DNA of 21,383 nucleotides. Origin: a virus. The number at the start of each line of letters is the position of its first letter. The first letter of the stretch is position 1. Below the pieces are notes generated by a model. That model saw only the letters and a list, made by a program, of their open reading frames with translations. It was not told the DNA's origin and made no database searches. Made by a program: the position numbers and the translations under genes. The DNA is taken from positions 1 through 21,383 of the IMG/VR virus record IMGVR_UViG_3300006737_000272; one strand, written 5' to 3'. Below are positions 19,046 to 21,383 of the stretch, piece after piece.

Positions 19046-19744
19046 ATGCTGGAATCTTTACACACTAAATTAAATTCGTTCACAAAGAGTGTTAACAGTC
19101 ACAACAACTTCACATATGATATTGATAAGTTTTATTTTGACCACGACTTATTAGAATATTTTTTACTCAAACAAATAATGGCTCATATAAAGCCTAAAAA
19201 TATTACTGCACTAGGTGGTTATACATGTTTAGATCTATGTGTTGCTCTCGAGGGGGTTGACTGCGACATTACAAATTACGAACCATTACAAGGCAAGTGG
19301 GCCTTGTCTGAAAAAGAATATCATTTGGTCACATATTTGATTAAACAATATTTTCAATTCAAAGGGGATTTCAAACATATCAAAGAAAAAGTTTCAAGCA
19401 TTTCATCAATCAAGAAATCAAAAATGATTACTATAAACATTCCAGGTTTTGATCTCAGGCAATTTTGTGACTTAGACGAAGAAGAACGACCAGACACAAT
19501 AGTATACAGTCATTACAATAAAATGATACACTTATCAAACTTGGTGAAAAACGATTTACAATACATAGTGAAAACATTGCCATTAAGATTTGTCACAAAT
19601 CAGTGGCTCATATTTTCCACAAACAATTTTGAACAGATGGAAAAAATAGATTTTGTAGATTACAACAAAAAGTTTTTTGATCTGTCTGATGTACACTATA
19701 TACATACAAATTATAACAATATGCAATATGAGGAGCACAAATGA
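19046..19744 (+). CDS. Hypothetical protein (232 aa)
   Basis: This 232-residue soluble protein is of unknown family. Residues about 40-75 read like the first half of a Rossmann-type fold: a strand and turn in KNITALGGYTCLDLCVAL, then DCDITNYEP. This could be a distant methyltransferase-like core, but the glycine motif is poor. Later parts include KMITINIPGFDLRQF and DTIVYSHYNKMIHLSNLV, followed by WLIFSTNNFEQMEKIDF. No catalytic set can be identified. ATG 19046 lies 10 bases after the previous stop without a clear Shine-Dalgarno. The gene end overlaps the glutaredoxin ATG (ATGA). Confidence 0.7.
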   Translation: MLESLHTKLNSFTKSVNSHNNFTYDIDKFYFDHDLLEYFLLKQIMAHIKPKNITALGGYTCLDLCVALEGVDCDITNYEPLQGKWALSEKEYHLVTYLIKQYFQFKGDFKHIKEKVSSISSIKKSKMITINIPGFDLRQFCDLDEEERPDTIVYSHYNKMIHLSNLVKNDLQYIVKTLPLRFVTNQWLIFSTNNFEQMEKIDFVDYNKKFFDLSDVHYIHTNYNNMQYEEHK

Positions 19745-19983
19745 AAATAGAAGATATTAAAGAAATTAAAATGATCACAAAAACAGTTTGTCCATACTGT
19801 GTCAAAGCGAAATCGTTATTGCAGTCAAAAGGATTAGAATGGACTGAAGAAAGCATAGAGGATCCTGCTGTCAGAGAATCATTCATGGCTGAGTATCCAA
19901 CTGTGAGAACAGTGCCACAAATTTTCATCAATGGCAATCGTGTTGGTGGCTACGATGATCTTGTAGCACTAGAACTTGAATAA
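19741..19983 (+). CDS. Glutaredoxin
   Basis: This 80-residue protein has the full glutaredoxin pattern: the active-site pair Cys17 and Cys20 in TVCPYCVKAKSLL, the cis-proline loop TVPQIFINGNRVGG (about 56-70) and a terminal GYDDLVALE. Glutaredoxins reduce disulfides with glutathione. In T4-like phages (T4 NrdC) they supply electrons to ribonucleotide reductase; no reductase gene is in this window. GAGGAG sits five bases before the ATG, and the ATG overlaps the stop of the gene before it. T4 NrdC has CVYC; this protein has the more bacterial CPYC. Confidence 0.95.
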   Translation: MKIEDIKEIKMITKTVCPYCVKAKSLLQSKGLEWTEESIEDPAVRESFMAEYPTVRTVPQIFINGNRVGGYDDLVALELE

Positions 19984-19997
19984 AAACCAACTCCCTG

Positions 19998-20017
19998 CTT
20001 AAATAGACCGATAAATA
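19998..20017 (+). promoter_or_regulatory. Tandem T4-late-like elements CTTAAATA and GATAAATA
   Basis: The 44-base gap after glutaredoxin contains CTTAAATA (19998-20005) and GATAAATA (20010-20017). The second fits the NATAAATA late-promoter motif described for T4-like cyanophages and would start transcription near 20023, five bases before the ATG at 20028. No -35 box is expected for a late promoter. No hairpin terminator for the glutaredoxin transcript is visible. Confidence 0.5.
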
Positions 20018-20027
20018 CTCATTACAT

Positions 20028-20324
20028 ATGAGTAGGCCAAAACCAAAGACCTTGTTGCAACACACACACAACAAAAGTTTCAAGATGGAAGAAATCTTAG
20101 AGGCTTCTGCCATCTTTGCGGTGTTCTACAAACAGAAACCGATCAATTTAAAAACCTCTTCTATAGTGTCCAACTATCCAGGACCAAAATACAAGAAAGT
20201 TTCTTTTTCGAATCCTGGTCATGCTCATAACCTAGCACAGAAACTCAACAATATGTTCAAGACAAAAGATTTTGCAGTGTATGAACTAACCAAGGGCAAG
20301 TTGTTGAAAGATGAAACTCACTAA
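20028..20324 (+). CDS. Conserved hypothetical phage protein (98 aa)
   Basis: This 98-residue basic protein begins MSRPKPKTLLQHTHNKSFKM. A strand-rich middle follows (AIFAVFYKQKPINL), then NYPGPKYKKVSFSNPGHAHN (about residues 49-68), a helix (LAQKLNNMF) and a short C-terminal strand (FAVYELTKGK). I recall the YPGPKYKKVSFSN pattern as a recurrent uncharacterised protein in T4-like cyanophages; this is unverified. It follows the GATAAATA element, so it may be expressed late. It overlaps the next gene by 14 bases. Confidence 0.8.
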   Translation: MSRPKPKTLLQHTHNKSFKMEEILEASAIFAVFYKQKPINLKTSSIVSNYPGPKYKKVSFSNPGHAHNLAQKLNNMFKTKDFAVYELTKGKLLKDETH

Positions 20325-20655
20325 ACTTGCACTTGCCAACATTGTTAAAGGACGATGCGGTGTTCCTGATTCCTTAAGAAGTCTACCTGCTATCATGTTC
20401 CGCAATATTAAAAGTGATGCAACTAATTTTCAATTGACCTACAAAGGATTTCACTTGCTAAAAAATTGTGATTTCAAGCATTATAAAATTAAATTGAAAA
20501 ACACAATGACTGTGAAAGGCATGTTAAATCTTGATCGTGCCTGTGCATGTCCTTATTATATTAACACTAAAAAAACTTATGTATTATTCTTTTCTGAAAA
20601 ACCTGCAGTCATGTTGCAATTACTAGACGGCGATCTAGAACACTTTGTACTATGA
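20311..20655 (+). CDS. Hypothetical basic protein with CxCP motif (114 aa)
   Basis: This 114-residue basic protein has a Cys near residue 16 (VKGRCGVPDSLRSLP) and a CACPYYI motif near residues 78-84. LLKNCDFKHYKIKLKNTMTV lies between them, and the C-terminal part is strand-rich (KTYVLFFSEKPAVMLQLLDG). Four cysteines are present, but their spacing does not make a recognisable zinc finger. The function is unknown. ATG 20311 overlaps the preceding gene by 14 bases and its stop overlaps the next ATG (ATGA at 20652-20655). Confidence 0.75.
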   Translation: MKLTKLALANIVKGRCGVPDSLRSLPAIMFRNIKSDATNFQLTYKGFHLLKNCDFKHYKIKLKNTMTVKGMLNLDRACACPYYINTKKTYVLFFSEKPAVMLQLLDGDLEHFVL

Positions 20656-21383
20656 TAATATTGACTTCAGGTTGTAGTTTCACACAATACAAATGGCCTA
20701 CTTGGGCCAATTATTTGAAAGAATGGTCAACAGAGGAACAACCATATCAAGTGATTAATGTAGGAGATGCTGGTATTGACAACAGTATTATTGCTTATAG
20801 AATGATTGATTATTTGAACAACAGAATACGAGTGGGAGATTTTGAACGTTCTCATGATCCAAAAGATGTAGGAAAAGTTTGTGTTATGTGGACTGGGCAT
20901 GAACGGTATTGTCCACAATACAAAGATATTGTGACTCATACAGATCTTAAGTATGTTGGAGAACACTTTCATCCAAATGAAAGATTAAGAAACTTGGCCA
21001 TGTGTATGGATGTAGTCAATCTATTGTGCCAGACAAGAAACATAGAATGCTACAATTTCTTCTATTTTCAATTTACTCCCCAGGAAAGAAGGTACCTTGA
21101 TCGTATGACTGCAGGCTCTTGGAATCTCAACCACACTGTGTTCTCTATGCATAGAAGTAATAAAAAACCACTCTACGATGATATACATCCTACACCTTTA
21201 GACCAATGGAGATTTGCCAATGAGGTAGTTGCTCCTTATATTGGATTGCCTAAGAAAGACAGTGTGCCTGAGATAGTGAAAGAACATGAAAAACTTGTTC
21301 GTGGGAAAAGAACTAAATTTATGGATCCAGATATGTCAAATTATTCGCACCGTGACAAACCTACATATTTCAATATCACTAAG
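20652..21383 (+). CDS. SGNH-hydrolase-like protein, 3' end outside window
   Basis: This frame opens at ATG 20652, overlapping the preceding stop, and stays open for 244 codons to the last base of the window. The N-terminal ILTSGCSFTQYKWPTWANYL has a Ser where the SGNH/GDSL family has its catalytic Ser (block I). VINVGDAGIDNSIIAYRMID gives the block II glycine. VMWTGHERYC takes the place of block III. DIHPTPLDQWRF (about residues 177-188) gives the Asp-x-x-His pair of block V. SGNH enzymes are esterases, lipases or acetyl-hydrolases. In phages such proteins can be virion-associated or act on glycans, which is inference. The GxND glycine-asparagine of block III is not standard here. Confidence 0.75.
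   Translation, partial: MIILTSGCSFTQYKWPTWANYLKEWSTEEQPYQVINVGDAGIDNSIIAYRMIDYLNNRIRVGDFERSHDPKDVGKVCVMWTGHERYCPQYKDIVTHTDLKYVGEHFHPNERLRNLAMCMDVVNLLCQTRNIECYNFFYFQFTPQERRYLDRMTAGSWNLNHTVFSMHRSNKKPLYDDIHPTPLDQWRFANEVVAPYIGLPKKDSVPEIVKEHEKLVRGKRTKFMDPDMSNYSHRDKPTYFNITK

Noticed and set aside
1-21383. tRNA genes, CRISPR arrays, insertion sequences and intrinsic terminators
   Set aside because: I looked in the gaps and found no cloverleaf, spaced repeats, transposase motif or GC-rich hairpin with a T-run. Gaps are too short for most of these.

Overview
The window looks like an internal piece of the genome of a marine T4-like myovirus. The evidence is a family B DNA polymerase closest in layout to T4 gp43, a gp45-type sliding clamp, a DsbA-like late-transcription protein, a T4-type RNase H / FEN nuclease and a small glutaredoxin. 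Genes are packed end to end with 1-4 nt start/stop overlaps. The DNA is AT-rich, as in phages of SAR11 or Prochlorococcus. I see no photosynthesis genes here. The one electron carrier is a pseudoazurin (a proteobacterial type) rather than a plastocyanin, so I lean to a heterotrophic proteobacterial host. That host call is inference.

Layout. (1) 1-1138: three small or unassigned genes. (2) 1136-5793: a sigma70-type promoter drives dsbA, an unknown gene, a secreted pseudoazurin, a two-helix membrane protein, gp43 and an unknown protein; from 1448 on every junction overlaps. (3) 5797-11803: a second strong promoter drives the sliding clamp, then a DpdA-like transglycosylase, a DUF2061 membrane protein, a coiled-coil protein, an unknown, a QueD-like protein, an unknown, GMP reductase and a GT-B glycosyltransferase. 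Almost every gene overlaps the next. (4) 11826-12971: GTP cyclohydrolase I (FolE) and a xanthine-guanine type phosphoribosyltransferase. (5) 12953-16077: an accessory cassette of two glycine/inosamine-phosphate amidinotransferase-type proteins in opposite orientations, a 2-oxoglutarate/Fe(II) oxygenase-like protein and a half-length DegT-type aminotransferase. (6) 16064-18804: QueE, a conserved unknown, RNase H/FEN and another unknown. (7) 18808-21383: small unknown genes, a glutaredoxin and an SGNH-hydrolase-like protein cut by the window edge, with T4-late-like TTTAAATA / GATAAATA elements.

How the genes may work together. FolE, the QueD-like protein and QueE are the first three steps from GTP to 7-carboxy-7-deazaguanine, and DpdA enzymes exchange a DNA guanine for a 7-deazaguanine. 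QueC, which makes preQ0, is not in the window. GMP reductase and a guanine-type phosphoribosyltransferase lie beside this set. Together they could salvage the guanine that DpdA releases. The amidinotransferase, aminotransferase, oxygenase and glycosyltransferase genes could make a guanidino or amino-sugar product that decorates DNA or the host surface, but the sequence does not settle this. The phage pseudoazurin points to manipulation of host periplasmic electron flow.

No tRNA, CRISPR array, insertion sequence or clear intrinsic terminator was seen. No gap between genes exceeds about 55 bases.
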